Positions 12,023-26,590 of a stretch of DNA of 64,000 bases are shown here, piece after piece. The stretch spans positions 22,809,501-22,873,500 of the forward strand of contig JAYKKI010000015.1 of the NCBI GenBank assembly GCA_039881145.1, in the 5' to 3' direction. The DNA comes from Druceiella hillmani (taxonomy: Eukaryota; Arthropoda; Insecta; Lepidoptera; Hepialidae). A program made the position numbers and the translations under genes. How positions within the stretch are numbered: the stretch's first letter is position 1; each line of letters opens with the position of its first letter. The notes below the pieces were generated by a model. The model saw only the letters and a program-made list of their open reading frames with translations, did not search any database and had not been told where the DNA came from.

Positions 12023-12077
12023 AACTTTCGTACGAACATTACAAATATATCTTATTTGTAATGTTCATATGAAAGTT
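12023..12077. repeat. 24-bp hairpin, two mismatches
   Basis: Arms 12023-12046 and 12054-12077 pair over 24 bases with two differences, flanking a 7-base loop. It adjoins the possible repeat tail at 11880-11985 and could be part of a small non-autonomous element. Confidence 0.85.
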
Positions 12078-14503
12078 CTAAATTTTAATTTAAGGACCTA
12101 AAAATGTCGCTGATTTCAAAATGGCTTTCTTAGGTTTTTTTAAGTTATTTCATTTACAGATGAGAAAATTAAATTATGAGAAAATTAAAACTTGAAAAAA
12201 AAAGGTAATTATATAAGAAAAATAATTCACTGTTTATGAATATGCATCTATTATGAATGCTATTACAATGTGATGTTGTACTTAAAGAATAAACATGGCA
12301 GAGTAAACGCAAATATCTTAAAATATTGCGATAATAAATATCGGCGGAAGATTTTAGATACTTCTATGATTAATCCTGGAAAATATATACTATTTATTAT
12401 TATCGTAAATATCGAAAATAACCTCAAAACTACCACAATTACTATTTCCAGGCATAATTTCAAATCGTCGGCATAAAACATATGTTTTGCAATTTTGACG
12501 TTTTTGCCAAGTCACTACTTTTTTATCAACAACGATAGGAGACCTAATTTATTATCTTTACTCACGCCAAAGTAACATAATATTATAATTTAAAAGATCA
12601 GTCGATTGTTTCAGAGATAGAAAGTAGTGATAGGTAAAAAATCGGACCAAATTAAAAAAGAATCCAATCTTCATTAGTTTCTACAGTAGAATATCATTAT
12701 GAATATGATCAAAAAAATAAAAATAATAAACTATCGAATATGCTTTTGTGGCATTACGTTGCACGATATAAAATAATAAAAGTTGTGGAAATTGAGTGTA
12801 ACACTTTATTTGGCCTTACAATTTTTCACGTATGTTCTCATCCATTAATAGCTTAGAACTATTCATAGTCACCTAATTATTCACGAATTTTAGTTCTTTT
12901 TATTTTCTCGGAAAAATGAGGTTTTTGATGAACCGCTTTTATTATGTAGATACTGCCATTTATTTTCCTCTCTAGTATTGAACCATGTCGACACTTTCGT
13001 GGTTTTTATGGAAAAATGGATTGCTATATTGAGTTAAAATATTATAAATGTGTTTGAATAAGATATATTTTATCACCAAGTAAGTCACACTTTAGAGAAC
13101 AAAGTGTTATTAACCGATAATTATTTTATCAAATAATAAAGTATGCCAATAATAAGGCAACGTAATCCTTCAGTAAAGAATAATTAATTTAAATTAAATT
13201 ACATTTTTTCTCCAAGTGTAAAAGTGACTTAAGCAGGTAGATATGAAATTGTCAATGAAATCGTCTCATGTAAAAATATGTGAGTAAAAAGATGACGAGA
13301 CAGAACAGAAAATTTAAAGGAATGAGTTGGCGCGTTAAGCCACAGCCCAGAGAAACAAGTTTAGGAATCATTATTATATTCATTAAAAATGAGTAAGCTA
13401 CAAAATTACTCATTTATTTGACGAGTAGAAAATTACTTACAGAGATATAGAAATAAATCGTAAACCATCCAAGACCTCGCAAGTGCATTCTTTAAATTGT
13501 CAATCGAGCAGGAGAGAATATTATAATCTGAGATAGTGCGCATCACAAAATTGAAAAAAGGCATGACATACACAAGGAAAGTATACGGCGGAATATTGGA
13601 TCGTAGTTGAGAAAAAATACATGCCTTTTGATTGGAATAAAAGATCTACGACGTGTATAAAATGAAACCAATTTCATAAGGAAGGTATATCGATCTATTA
13701 TTAAAGAGCTTTACGAAGTACGTGGCTAAGTGCAACTATCCGGCTGTGAACGAGAAGTGGTGTTGGTGAAATATAATTTTCGCTTCTTTGTTTTCTATTA
13801 CATTAAAATGTTGGTAATGAATAAATAAAATACTGGAAATAATTAAAAATTATTCTCACATAAAGTAACCGATTGCCCTGAAACTGTCATCATTGCATAG
13901 TTTAGAGCTTCCGGATTAACATCTATATGCAGTGTATAATATATTTTTAAAACGTGTGAATAACGACAATTATGTGAAGGGTGTCAAACATAAACGCAGC
14001 ATAAATCTTTTGGGTTAAATTTTTAAACTATTGTAACTACGTCAAAATAATACAAGATATCGCCAAGAACGCGAAAATCTACAAAATATTTGATAATGTC
14101 TATTGTTAATCGGTACATGTCGTCTATGATGTCCTTATGTTTTCTATCATAAAATCAGATTCAAGAAGTATAATTTTCTTATATAAACTATATCGTTAGA
14201 GTTACATCAAAATGAAGTTTAAGTAAATTGTATCTCGGCTATGACATATACAGAGAGTTTTAGAAAGCATTTAATTATTATAAATTGATTTTTAGAATTG
14301 TTTTTATGTTATAATTATGTAATTTAAACCTATAGAACTGTACATAAATAAATACCTAAATCGTTGAGATAGAGAACGTTCTTTTTGTCTGGACCTAGCC
14401 GGGACAGGAAATTAGCCGCATAATAATAAAAAAAAGATATTGACAGAAAACCTCTCTTAGTTTCTTTTTTTCCAACTACGAAAAATTACTCCAGCCCTAT
14501 TGC
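12078..14503. other. AT-rich DNA, no gene seen
   Basis: Two overlapping open frames on opposite strands (12263-12481) are typical of AT-rich noncoding DNA. No recognisable element. Confidence 0.55.
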
Positions 14504-14545
14504 CCCCCCGTCTCTCCTTTCTTTCTTTCCTTCCTTCCATTTTCC
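14504..14545. repeat. pyrimidine-rich tract
   Basis: A C7 run followed by gtctctcc and imperfect CTTT/CTTC units, almost purely pyrimidine on the plus strand. Confidence 0.85.
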
Positions 14546-17500
14546 CATCATATCTGTATTTGTTTATGTTGCTATATGATTCACGACTGTAAAGCCGTAA
14601 ATTTACGTACACGTACCGTTGTAATATAATATTGCTTTCGAAGTAATTTTTCCTTGTTGATTATCAAATTTACAATGTAAAACATTGTAAAAAGTTGCGT
14701 GTCAATAAGTTATCAAACAAAATGAATCAACCTTCCATTTTTATGATGATGCTGGACAAAGTTAAATATAAACACACGCGTATTGAAAACGGTTATATGG
14801 ATAATACTATTTTGAGGAACCTTCAGGAAGAGTTAAAAACAAAAAAGAATAGTGTTAATTTTGTTAAAACTATATTGTTGTTTCTTTGAGAAAAAGTTTT
14901 AACTATCATTTTAGTAGACTAAAATATTCTCTTTCGCTATAAAACGCAAGCATATATCGGAATATATATATTGGATAAATGTTTTTACTAATTTATAGAA
15001 GTTTTAAGAATCAACAGCTTTATTAATTAATCATTATTTATACAATTTTAAATAATGTAAACTAGAAGTAATTACCATCAAGTTTTATTATTTTTAATAG
15101 TACTAATATCTGTTGCGGTATTTAAATTAACTTACAATGCTTAAAAACTGCAGTGTGGATTTGGAGTAATAAGCACTAAACTTAATAACGTATAATACCA
15201 TAGTTCTTGCCAATAAGATTGCAACTGTATATCTATTGTATTACAGGTGACAAAGACATTCAGAGGAATCGAAATATTTTTTTAGACATAAACTCTTTCG
15301 TTACGATAACAATTAAAGCAGTAATTAACACCATATTTTTTACAATTATTGTTAATAAATTACATTTTAAATTTATAAGAATGTATTGAGAAACGCCAGC
15401 AGTTTAAGGTTCAGAAGTAATATCACTATGGGTACTGATGAGATTTTTAGAGAAAAAGTACCAACTTTTGCATGTGTCCTGCTTGTTGAATTCTAACAAA
15501 TATTTGCCGATTCTAACAAAAAACGTAGGAGCATATATCTATCGTTATTCATAGGTATAAAAAAGCGCTATAAAATTCCAGGGTTGGTCCAGGTTCCAGG
15601 TTGGTCGCAATCATTCGAATCGTGTTTGTTCTAACACGCACAGATTATTCAATGAAAATTTATGAACGATAAAATAAAGTTGAGAATAATACAATTACCT
15701 ACATACAAATATTTATTTTTATTTTCAAGTATTGTAATTGACACTCCAAAATAATAACTTAAATTATATTTTAAATAACACTTATCAGAATACATAAATA
15801 AATTGTAACATAGATTGCTAGACCCTTACAAGGACATTTTATTTCATTATAATGCAAAAATAAACTATCGTTTTAACAGGTCAATGTATGTCAATAGTAT
15901 CTCTATTGACATAATTACATTCTTCAAGTAATGTAGAGTAAAAAAATTTACTGACATTCTACACGTTAATTTTAAGTTTAAAAAAATTAAAACATTGTAT
16001 CTAGAAGAGCTAACTCAATTTTAATTTTAGTAATGGAAAATTATCGGATCACACAATGGATATTATCTTTGATATTTTATAATGAACGTGTTAATTTTAT
16101 AATGAATATGTTAATTATAATGAAAGTCTGAATTCAATCAAATATTACATATTGGTTTACTTCATTCATAAATTTTGCATTGTCATAACGAAATTAAATA
16201 TTATACGTAAATGACACATTTCTACATAAATTGTTCGAATTTCCTTCCCAATTAAGAAATTTAATTGGAATGTTTAACTTGATTTTAAATAAATGAGTTA
16301 CGAAGAGTAACATTTCTTTGCTTTCAATATCAATTCAATCCTGCACGATTTGCGGGAACAAAAAATTATGATTAAATATTAAATGCCACACTGAGTATAC
16401 TGTAAAAGCAGATTTGGTTCAAATTGATTCATCGATATGAGTTTGAAAGAGATCAGGTATATCCTGCTGTGGGTAGATTAAATTGAGATTTTTATATTTC
16501 TCAGTCATAACATGTTTCTCGTTTATTGATGAAGTGTTTAAATTACCTAATAGAACTTTAATATAATGTATGTTATATCTAACGTAATTTTTGGCGAATA
16601 GTTTACATAATCACCATATTTTGTGATTGGAAAATTACGGTTAAATGAACATGACAATTGAAAATCTTAAAAAATATGTAATTCAAACATATAAATCTTA
16701 CTTCCAACATACATTATATCCCGTTACTGACGGATCTAATAAAGCAACGCAACAGGGAACCCCGTGGGTTGCCGAAGTTATATTCATTTATTCTACAAGT
16801 TTTCATAGTTTCGAAGTTAGAATTTACTTAATAATAGCATACTGATTTCTTATTCAAAATGCTCTTTAAAAAGTTATATTTGAAATAGTACACCAATCTT
16901 AAAAAAGGGTCACCCTCAATTGCTGTGGCTAATAAAAAAATCAGGTCAGACAGCGATTGGCATCGGCCACATTTTAAAAACTTCTACATTTCTTAGTTCT
17001 CACTCTTGTAAATTTCATCAATTCTTCACATAAAACTGACTTTCAAAGGATAGAAAGAAAAATTTAATTTTAATCAAGTTTAATTTTTGGCACGAAGCAA
17101 TTTAAATCATTAATTAAGTAGAATCAAGGTATATTTAAATTATTTTACAATAAATGTTAAAGCTGTCTTTCTTGAACGTGTTACCTTACGCTTTTTAAAA
17201 ACTTTTTTTAATTCTCAAACGCTTCTCTCTTGTACCTGACATCAATTCATTCATATTCTATTGTTTTTTCCTAATCCTGATGAATTTTTTCTCTCTTTTT
17301 AGTGAAATAATTATTTTTAGAAGCCTTAAATGACGAAACAGGTGAATTAAATTTGATAGACGATTAAGATTAATTTATGAGTCTCCGCGATTGATTCACC
17401 TTTTAGGAAATGTGACATCTAAATAATTTCTCACTCCTAATAAAATAATGTACCATCATACATGGATCCAATTACTATGCAATGCAAGGTTGAAATAAAC

Positions 17501-18535
17501 TGAAGTATATAATAAATAAAAACAAACAGAATAACACGTGACAGTACAGACACATGCTGACGGCTAAACTGACAAATAAAATACGAGTGCGCTTCGCGGG
17601 ACCATATTAGAAAAAGATGGTACTTACTTTATAAATAAATTAATTTTTGATAATGAATTTTTGCAAGAAAATTTGCAGGCAAAATTAATATGTGAGAAAA
17701 CACACTATCTTGGTGCAAAATCCGGAAAATGTTCTCCCACAAACCTGGCCTTTTTTGGCAAACTTTTTTTAAAATATGATGACCAAATAATAATGTTTTC
17801 TTACTATTTGCCCCCTCGAAAGAAGTTCTGAGTGGATATTACTACGACATTAAAAGAAAATAGTCAACGTAAATGGGAATTTTGGGTGACAGTCAAAGTT
17901 TTTCTGCTGTTTGTTTATTATCGATGTGTCTTTAAAGCTTGCTAGTTAGCTTGCATGTCAAAACTATAACAGTAAGAATTTATTTTAAAGACATTTATTG
18001 GGTAAATTAAAAGACCCGTTAAAATAAAATCCTATTATATACATTTAATACCACGCTAGCGAAACAATTCAAAATGCCATACTTAGACAAAATGCACGCG
18101 AATATTAATAGGTTTAAAGGCTTTTATTTTTCAGTTTAACTGATCAACAAAAAATTCACACAAAGTGAATTAAAGTTCTGCGACAAAAGTGGTATTATTA
18201 TATGTAATATTAATCGTAGATATATGATCAATATTTAGACGATAGCAGAAAACACGTTTAAACACGAAAAAATTCAAACATAATACTTTATACTTAGATA
18301 CAAAGAATGTTTGGTTGCTAGATTATTTTATAGCGTTAAAAATGGCATAATTTGATGAAAATGACTATTAAGTATTTTACAATAAATTTTAAATAATTTA
18401 CAAAACTAGTCTATAAATTTATTTTTTTCTACCCTGTATAATAGATTAATTAATAAATAATTTGAAAACAAATATTCTCCAATTTAAAATAGTGACTACA
18501 ACATGTACTCGCTTTCAATTTTATTTGAAAGTAAC

Positions 18536-18537
<2 letters not shown>
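14546..18537. other. AT-rich DNA, no gene seen
   Basis: No supported gene. It contains an 11-bp perfect hairpin (15887-15897 with 15903-15913) whose flanks can extend the stem across a bulge, and a 20-bp tandem duplication (16081-16120). Open frames at 14695-14889, 15207-15389 and 16645-16845 are short and unrecognised. Confidence 0.5.
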
Positions 18538-18585
<48 letters not shown>

Positions 18586-18621
18586 CTTTCTATATATATA
18601 TATATATATACATATACATAC
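18538..18621. repeat. (AT)n microsatellite, interrupted
   Basis: AT dinucleotide runs broken by c and ctttc interruptions. The minus-strand open frame across it is an artefact of the repeat. Confidence 0.95.
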
Positions 18622-21600
18622 ATTTTTAACGGGTATATTTTTTTTACACTAACCGGTTTCAATGAGTTTTTAAAGTACAGTAGAGAAAGGTTTATAATGA
18701 TTTTCAAACAATCTCCTAAATGAAATGTTATTAAGGTGATTTACTGTGTTTGGCATAACAGAAAATTACGTTAGTAACAATTATTAATATTTTCAGAAGT
18801 TTAAAATATGTTAGAAGAAATTTTAAGTTACCTAATCTGACTGAAAAATAACTTATTTGCAACGAAAGTAATATATAAAATAGGTATTGCCCGAGAAGAT
18901 AATTAACTTCTTATAGAAATGAAGTCACTCGCAAATATAACAAAGTTTTTTACTGAATTAATTTAAATGTTTTAAAAATGTCTCGTGCGGAAAACATGCC
19001 CATGTTGTCCGCAAAGTTTATCTTAACTATAAAGACATGCCCTCTACCATATCATATTTAAAAAAATTATGTCTTTAAATTGTTGGCCAATGCGGGAAAT
19101 GAACGATCTTGTATTCTACTAGCATATGTAGTTGCTAATTGCATGAATTCTTCAGGGAACCCAAGAACTTATAATTATGTTGACGGAGCAGCATAAGTGT
19201 CTGAGTAATTGATTTATGGTCTTACGGATTACTTATTACATTAAAAAATTGAGCGTGAGCGAGACGCTTGTGGCTTTCAATCCAATAGTACGACTGTTGT
19301 TAATAATATATAAAAAGTGATATCTGTTTTAGGCGAAATGAAAGAAAAGCCAAACCGACATAAACATTTACGACATAAACATTTACGTTACTATGTTTAT
19401 ATGTTCCACGGTTTATTAGTTGGATTGATAATATTTTCTTATTTATAATTATATTTTGCCAAAACATGGCCAGTGTTAACTCTTGATAACCACAATGCGT
19501 CAATTAACGCATTCAAAGCGTCGTCCGAAAGAGAATTTCTTTTACTAACTCTCTTTAATTTCTATTCGTAACTTTAAATCGTTTCTTATTCGGTTTTCTA
19601 TCTTAAATTCTGCTCCTCTCCTTTATTCTTGTCAATATATTTTTATGAATTTCTGTTTTTTTTGTTTTCTTTTTGTTAGCTTGCTATTTCATTTGTTATT
19701 GATTTACTTGTTTTTTTATAATTGTGTAAACAATATGTTGCCATTTTCCTATAACACTTAATATTTTTTACTCCCTGCTACGTTGACTGGATGTGGTTAG
19801 CGGAAGATATTGCTCCTGGAGTAATAAGTGCACCTTATATAATAATACAATCGAGATAAATAAACAAACTAATAATTACGTTAAGGAAAACAATATTGCA
19901 ATATGTGAAATAAATTTAAATTCATATTTTCAAACCTTTTTCAATATTTTATAAAGTTACTTTTCGTTCAGCAATTACTTTTGCTTACATACACAAGTTA
20001 AAAATGTATGTTGATAATGTATATATGCGAATGTAACGTCAAAGGAAGCGATTAAAAGCTTTAGCTTCCTAGTTGACTGCTAAGAGGAATAAAACATGAG
20101 CCAGGATTCGAGGAAACGTGCGAGACCTCCGTGTGTCCTTCAAGCAATGACATGAATAATTCTCTTTCTCCTAATAGTTCGACGCTTTCATGTCTGAGGA
20201 GAATTTGAAAATGCCAATTCAATAATGTGAAGTGATGAATTTAGTTTTGGATATTATAGACCTTGCTTTCGTTTGTTACTTATCGTTTGTTCCGGTGATT
20301 GATGGGCTCTTATGTTACTTAAATAAATGCCAGTTTTTTGAACCAAGGTTTAAACATTACTACGTGTCCATTTTCTACAGATGGTAGTAATAAATTAAGG
20401 ATCTTCAGTGGAATCAGAAATCTTTTTAACCTAATCATGTCAGACGGATGGCTGTCAGAGTCTCGAAGCTTTTTCAGATTTTTTCTACATTAAATTTTAC
20501 AAAAAGCTACTTGACATGAAGAACATAATATGCAGCATGACGTACAAAAAAATATCCCCATTAAGTGCACGTGAATTTTTTTTGTGCACCTATCGAGAAA
20601 CAGATATTTTAAAATGTTATTTTTAGACTTCCAGAACATTTCTTCGTTTCCTTTATATCCAATTGTCAGTGTATTAACGGTCTCTTCGGAATGAATTAAT
20701 TATTTTTGCAAGTTAAATTTGTTGTAATTAGTATTAGACAGTTTAGACAATATATTGGAATTTCACTAAATATAAGTAAACTATCTGTTTGGGGTTTTCT
20801 CGGTAAAAAAGGATCGTGATCGAGTTTCATTTCTTTTTGTTCTTTGTAAAATAGTTATTGATGTTTACCAAGTTCCCAGAAATTCTGAAATAGGCGTTAA
20901 ATTATTTCTATTTGAAAGTCTAAGTGACTGTGGGATTGGAAGTAAAATTAAATTAATAATCTGTTAAAAAGGGAAATATTATTAAAGGCACAAGTAAAAA
21001 AAAAATAAAAATATTTCTTAAACTTATTAATTGAAATATATAAGTATTTTTCTATTATACGATAATATATTTTCCATTGTGTACTTTAATTATTGGAACA
21101 AATGATTTTAAACACGAATTTTTTCTAGAGAAAATAATACGCATAATACCATAGAAAATCTTCGGTTTTCGACCTGTTACCGTGTTTCTTCAATTCTCGA
21201 GTGAGACTGTAAAACTGAACTGGCCTGCTTGGAAACTGCTTGGGCTCGTGAACGTTTACACTTACTGGAGAATTTGATATTAAAATTTATTTCAACATAC
21301 ATTTTTACATTACAAAGTTTTTGGTACGAACACCGTCGACGAGGAATACTGATCGTTTGACGCATCTATGTTGAAATTTATTTGCAAAATATTTAAGGTT
21401 TATCTCTCTTCATATCTGGTCGGCTTTGGATATTTAAAGACTTGTGTTTAAGCGCTCTTTAGGTTAGTTTACATAAAAATATTCAATATTCATAAAAATT
21501 ATTGAAACTTCTTCATTAACTATATTTTTTTAGCAAAAAATTTAAAATATCGCAAATGTAATCTTACTGAAACAAAATGTAACATAACTTGTTTTAAAAA

Positions 21601-21869
21601 GAGTGATTTGATTTTAAAATCCAAAAAAATTATAAAAAAATGCACGAAATTGCGGCCACTGCTATTATTATAATGAAATGGCGTGAATAATTTTCTTTTA
21701 TGCGTATAAACTTTATCCGTTGTTGTTGTATAAGAGTTTTTTTTATAAAAATCGAGAAACAAATTTGTTACTTTCAGCGATCTGTAAATATGCTGCAAAA
21801 TGAATGTAAAACCTGTTAATTATTAGTATAATTCGTAGTATGAAGGTTGCGTAAGAAAAACTATTGAGT
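18622..21869. other. AT-rich DNA, no gene seen
   Basis: A perfect 15-bp tandem repeat (cgacataaacattta) lies at 19356-19387, and a T-rich stretch covers about 19500-19740. No recognisable coding sequence. Confidence 0.5.
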
Positions 21870-21990
21870 GAAGCAAATTTCAAGTGTTTAAGTCAAAATG
21901 TTTCCGACAAAAACGGTTGTGAGAGACAGACGAACACGTGAGTGATCTTATACGGATTCCGTCTTTTATATTTTGAGACACAATACCCTT
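21870..21990 (+). repeat. dispersed repeat tail (lepidopteran-type)
   Basis: The order caaatttcaagt, aaaaacggttgtgagag, acagacgaacacg, gagtgatcttatac, ggattccgtc matches the block order at 49240-49380. From memory it also matches repeat tails common in moth genomes. It is the end of a non-coding dispersed repeat whose class I cannot assign. Confidence 0.6.
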
Positions 21991-24749
21991 TAATAAACCA
22001 AAATAAAAGAAAATATACTATTTATAAAGGACTATGGTTTTTAAAATTAATTTTTTTTTAAAATGGACTTAATTGTTTGCGTTTTGTGTTTTTAACCTAG
22101 TATTAAAAGCGCATACTTTTGAGTTATTTCTATTTAATATAATTTAAAAAAAATAGTGGAAACTTAGAAAGGGACCCGAAATCACGTAGGGAAACTCCCA
22201 TGTTTTATATGCAATTTTTTGACTTAGTGTAATTTGTTACATGGGCATAAGGGTAAAGTAGTTTATTTATTTACTTAGTAATTTTTTATCTAAAAGAATG
22301 CGGATTTCAAAACAATTTAGTCATTTTTAAGTAAGTAATCTTTCGCTGAAAAGCTTTGAAATTTATTTTAAAATAATAAGTATTTTGAGTTAAGCACATA
22401 ATTTATTTTTTTATAACCTTAATTGCAAAGTTATAATTATTATTAGTGAAATGATTTATTTCTATAAATCCTAAAGTTGGCCTATGTTAAACGAAGTATT
22501 ATAAATTTAAGTACCAGTAGACTAAGCTACAAGCGTTGACAAACCTTATTAATTATCAGAAATTAAAGCTTTGATTTAATGGTTTTAGTATCAATCCCAG
22601 TATCAGTAGAAATTGTAGTTTAGGCTACTGGTTTATGAAACTTATGTAAACAGTAGAAAAAAAACTGATTAACGGGCGTGTTTATAAAATTCGCAAGATA
22701 TTAATTACTTGCAGATCAGTAAAGAAATTATGTTTATTAAATACTCAAATAAAACTACCAAATAGCAACCTGAAATTCGGTATACAATTTATGTTGTGTT
22801 AAATTTTTATCAATCATAGAAAAGCATTAATAATTATAACACTCTACAAAAAATTATAATTTAGCATAATGATTATTGAAAATTTCTGTGTTTTTAAATA
22901 TTATGCACTGTATTTTTTATGTATTTTATGTAAATTTGTGCGTATTTTATGAAAGAAAAATTTAAAGTTTTTATATTCACCGAAATCATACTAATTAAAA
23001 TATATCCTCAAAGCCACTCGGTCAGATTGGAAGGAAAATTTCTTCCTGTGTTCTTTCTTTCCTGCTTTTTTATTTCAAATCCTTTTTATTTGATTATCTG
23101 GTACATCAGTCCATATGATAGAATTCCTTAATTTTGCTTATAAGTTAATTTTTATAAACATATAATACACATGCAGGGAGTTTTTTTCATAATTCTTTCT
23201 AGTATCTAAAGAATCCCATGTTTGCAGGTAGTTTTGGTCTTTTTTAAGATGGATAGTACAATATTGTTTTTGTTTTCGATTATTGCTGTCTCATGAATTC
23301 CATTTTGAATATCGTCACTGGGATAGATAAATCAGCGCTTCAATTTATTAATTCAGCTAACTGCATTTTCACCCAAGCAACAGGAAAAGTGATAAAATAA
23401 TTACTGCATGAAAATATCTTCGAGTTAATTTATTTTACATTTTCACAATTTTCTACGAATTATCGCCCAAATTGCGAAACAAATGACAGCTTTATAAACG
23501 AAAAAAAAATATTCCAACCAATAAGCACTATGTTCAAAATTATATTATCGTTTCTCAATACCTTGAGCCTAAGTGGTTAGTTTCAAGATTTTGTGTCACC
23601 TGATAATATATTCAGTACTTTGACGATGCTATATTTATGCTGCCCTTTAGTTATGAACATTACTTGTGTCAACTTTAAGACAGCATAAAATTATTTTCCC
23701 AAGCAACTGTGATATTTTATATTATTGGATTTTAATAAAAAAATCTTTAGGGTGTTTGCTGACTTAACTTTTCTTTGCAAGCTCAATCTATTGACAAAAC
23801 AGCGCAATAGTTCATTCCACATATACTAGCTAGATAATTAACATATTCTTAAAACATATTTGTCAGTTTTATGCGATGTGAATTTCAATACATAAATACA
23901 CAAAAAAAATATAATAGACAAAAAAAATAGTTCATTTGATATCTATTGACATTCAACCCCTTGTTTGAACAACATTCAGTATAATTCTAATTTTAAAAAT
24001 GTATATAATATTCCTATTATTCCATGAATATAATATGATTTAAGATAGCATAAATATTAAAAATACGAACCCATACTAACTTCATTCAAAAGACTGAACA
24101 AAAAAATTCCGAAAATTCCAGTGAAGGCAAACTTCACATAAGGTGATGTACGATAAATGCATATCGAATACAGAGCCAGAATGATATTATTTTTGCGGCA
24201 AGCAAAACTTTATTTCATCCCGACACGTGTTCGAAAGAGACATTTGAATAACGTCGTTACCATCATATGCTCCCTGTAATTCAGACTTATTGGATATGAA
24301 AATTACGTCGTTCCCCGACAGTGATACGGTTATAGGTATATTCATATTACGTGCAGAATTGGAATAACATTTAATTTATACTTGGAAAGAAAAATAATAA
24401 TAATACGATAATACATAAATTTTATGCAATTAAAAGTGTACTATAGCAAATATGCAATAAAAAAGGGAAAAGAAGACAAATTCTGGTAAATGAATACACA
24501 AGTCTATACGCACACAGGCACTATTAACACTTAAGAAAGCACGCTCATGCATATGCGTGCAAACGAACATAAACTTATACGTAGACATGTTTAAACATAC
24601 ATATAATTGAAAAGTAAATAAAATTCATAAAAAACCCCAAAATTTGAAGGACGATCAAAAGTAACCGGAATTACTTTCAATCTATCGTAATGAATAATCT
24701 GAATCAATTTTGATATAAAACACTTCTGTTTGAATTGAGTGCTGACAGC
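21991..24749. other. AT-rich DNA, no gene seen
   Basis: No recognisable genes or mobile elements. Open frames (for example 22949-23131) are short and unrecognised. Confidence 0.5.
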
Positions 24750-26590
24750 GCTGCAGCCGGTCTTCGAAAAACTATTGGTACGCCATATCCGGAAATTCTG
24801 TCATAATTTTATTTCTATTGACGCGTATGCTTTATGATGGTAATGAGACTTAGAAACTATTCGAAAGCTGGACGGATAACATCACGGAAATACGGTGGTT
24901 AACGAATAAATATACGATGGCGTATGTGAGGTAGAGGACGTATATAATCATGACGCGGTTGTATTGTCCATAATTCTTACTGATTTTTGTGTAGACACTC
25001 CTGTAAACCTCATAACCGTAACTTTTTGGTAAACTTCATAGCGCCTCTAGATCTATGCGATATTTGAATTTAAATTGCTCTTGACAGATCCATACTGGAC
25101 TAAATCTTTATAACCAAAAAGAAGCGTGTATTACTTTGGGGTTGCGCTTGTTTTTTGGATGGCAGTTAAGCTTTGTGGTGCTGTAAGCTGGATTTGCATT
25201 GGTCACCGATACTTGACTATTGCTAAAAGACAGTGCAAATTTCCATGTGTAAATCCCGTTGTTCAGCCATTACGATGCGAGACAAAATCTTCGACGCTAT
25301 TCATCGTGATAGTGCTCTCATAAAAATATCCGGTAAGCTACAACTAACATTTGTAGGATATTTTAGCCACTTTGAACACAATGACTTATCTTGTGTTTCT
25401 GATCGCTAACAATTTTCGCCCAAGTTCCTACATCAATTTCAAAGCAACTTTCGACGTGTACCACCAACTTTTCAATTCATATCCATCTTGGAATCTCATA
25501 TACCACAAAAACGCCTATGTTTATTTTGATGGTATTCTTTGTGTATACTCATAAAAGCATCTCATTTGGTTCTTCAATAATTTTCTCACTTTTCAAGTAT
25601 CAAGGAATACTAAAGTTATTGTTCATTCATTGTCAAAATTCAATAAATCTTGTTAACCGTTTACGGTCCTAATGGAAAGTCTTTGTGACCTGCAGTAGTA
25701 TATCGGCCCTAATAAAAATATCAACCACCTGTATTAGTTCACATTCTCTCCTCTTGATTTTGCCACCAAAACTTTTTATGTAATTACTCATAACTTCCTC
25801 GATCTCACTTCGACGCTGAGAATTGCCATTTACGCGTGCCCAGAATCAGAAAAACTTTCTCACTGCGGCCTAAACTCAAGCTTTCAGACCGTTATCTCTC
25901 GGTTAAACCGATAGCCTGTGTATGTATATAAGAGTACGAATATTGGGAAGGAGGTCGGTGGAATGATAAACTTACGAAATAATTTTCAGCCAATATTCTT
26001 TTCCCACATCTTTTTCCATGTTCACGGCATCGTATCGGAGAGACAAGGGGCGTAATGATTTTTTCGTTGATTAACCCTGGGTCGTAAATTTCTTGCTTGA
26101 CTTAATCATTTTTGTTAAGGTCATAACGAAGGTATTTTTATCTTCTGATATAAAAATGTTATCTAGTCAATCTATAGTATACTTTCATATCATGTCCTAA
26201 ATATTTATCCGATTCACCATGTTTACTTAGTTTCTGCCCTTTTACGTTTTGGTAATTTGAAATCTTTTAATATCTTAACTTTGAAATTATCGACTTGCTT
26301 TTTTGATACGGTTTTCTTGTTGAATTTATAATTTTAATGTCATATAGTTAAATCTTACAAGCTTTACCTGCATAAGCAGAAAATAAAAAATCACGCATAA
26401 AGTTTCATCATCATTTTCTATATTTATTCAAGAGATCAAGAGTTTGAGATGAAATGCTCTATTGTCTAGCACAGATATGCTTATGGATATATGTGTATTT
26501 CCTTTGCTCTATTTTTTTTTCTCCACATCCATTTCGATTATATCTATATAAATTTAAAGAGGTATGATCTATCGGATTCATTAGAGTCGA
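24750..26590. repeat. duplicated block 1, first copy
   Basis: This block aligns by eye with 34410-36500 in the same orientation. Shared landmarks include tatccgg/tctctgataat with gctttatga (about 24830/34480), tcacggaaatacg (24889/34538), gttcagcc-tta-gat-c-g-gacaaaatctt (25260/34773), aattactcataac-tc (25782/35634), ggaaggaggtcgg (25948/35838), ttaaggtcataacga (26117/36014) and ttattcaagagatcaa (26424/36324). The last 800 bases are the best conserved. It may be half of a segmental duplication or one member of a dispersed repeat family. Open frames inside (25126-25323, 25372-25554) are not supported as genes. Confidence 0.8.

Noticed and set aside
14695..14889. 64-codon frame with a fairly normal-looking peptide
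   Set aside because: No family recognised and no splice signals or composition shift that would support an exon.
24750..26590. Reading duplicated block 1 as a mariner transposase on the minus strand
   Set aside because: The second copy shows a DDARPHN-like string, but the first copy does not keep it and no other transposase motifs are in order.
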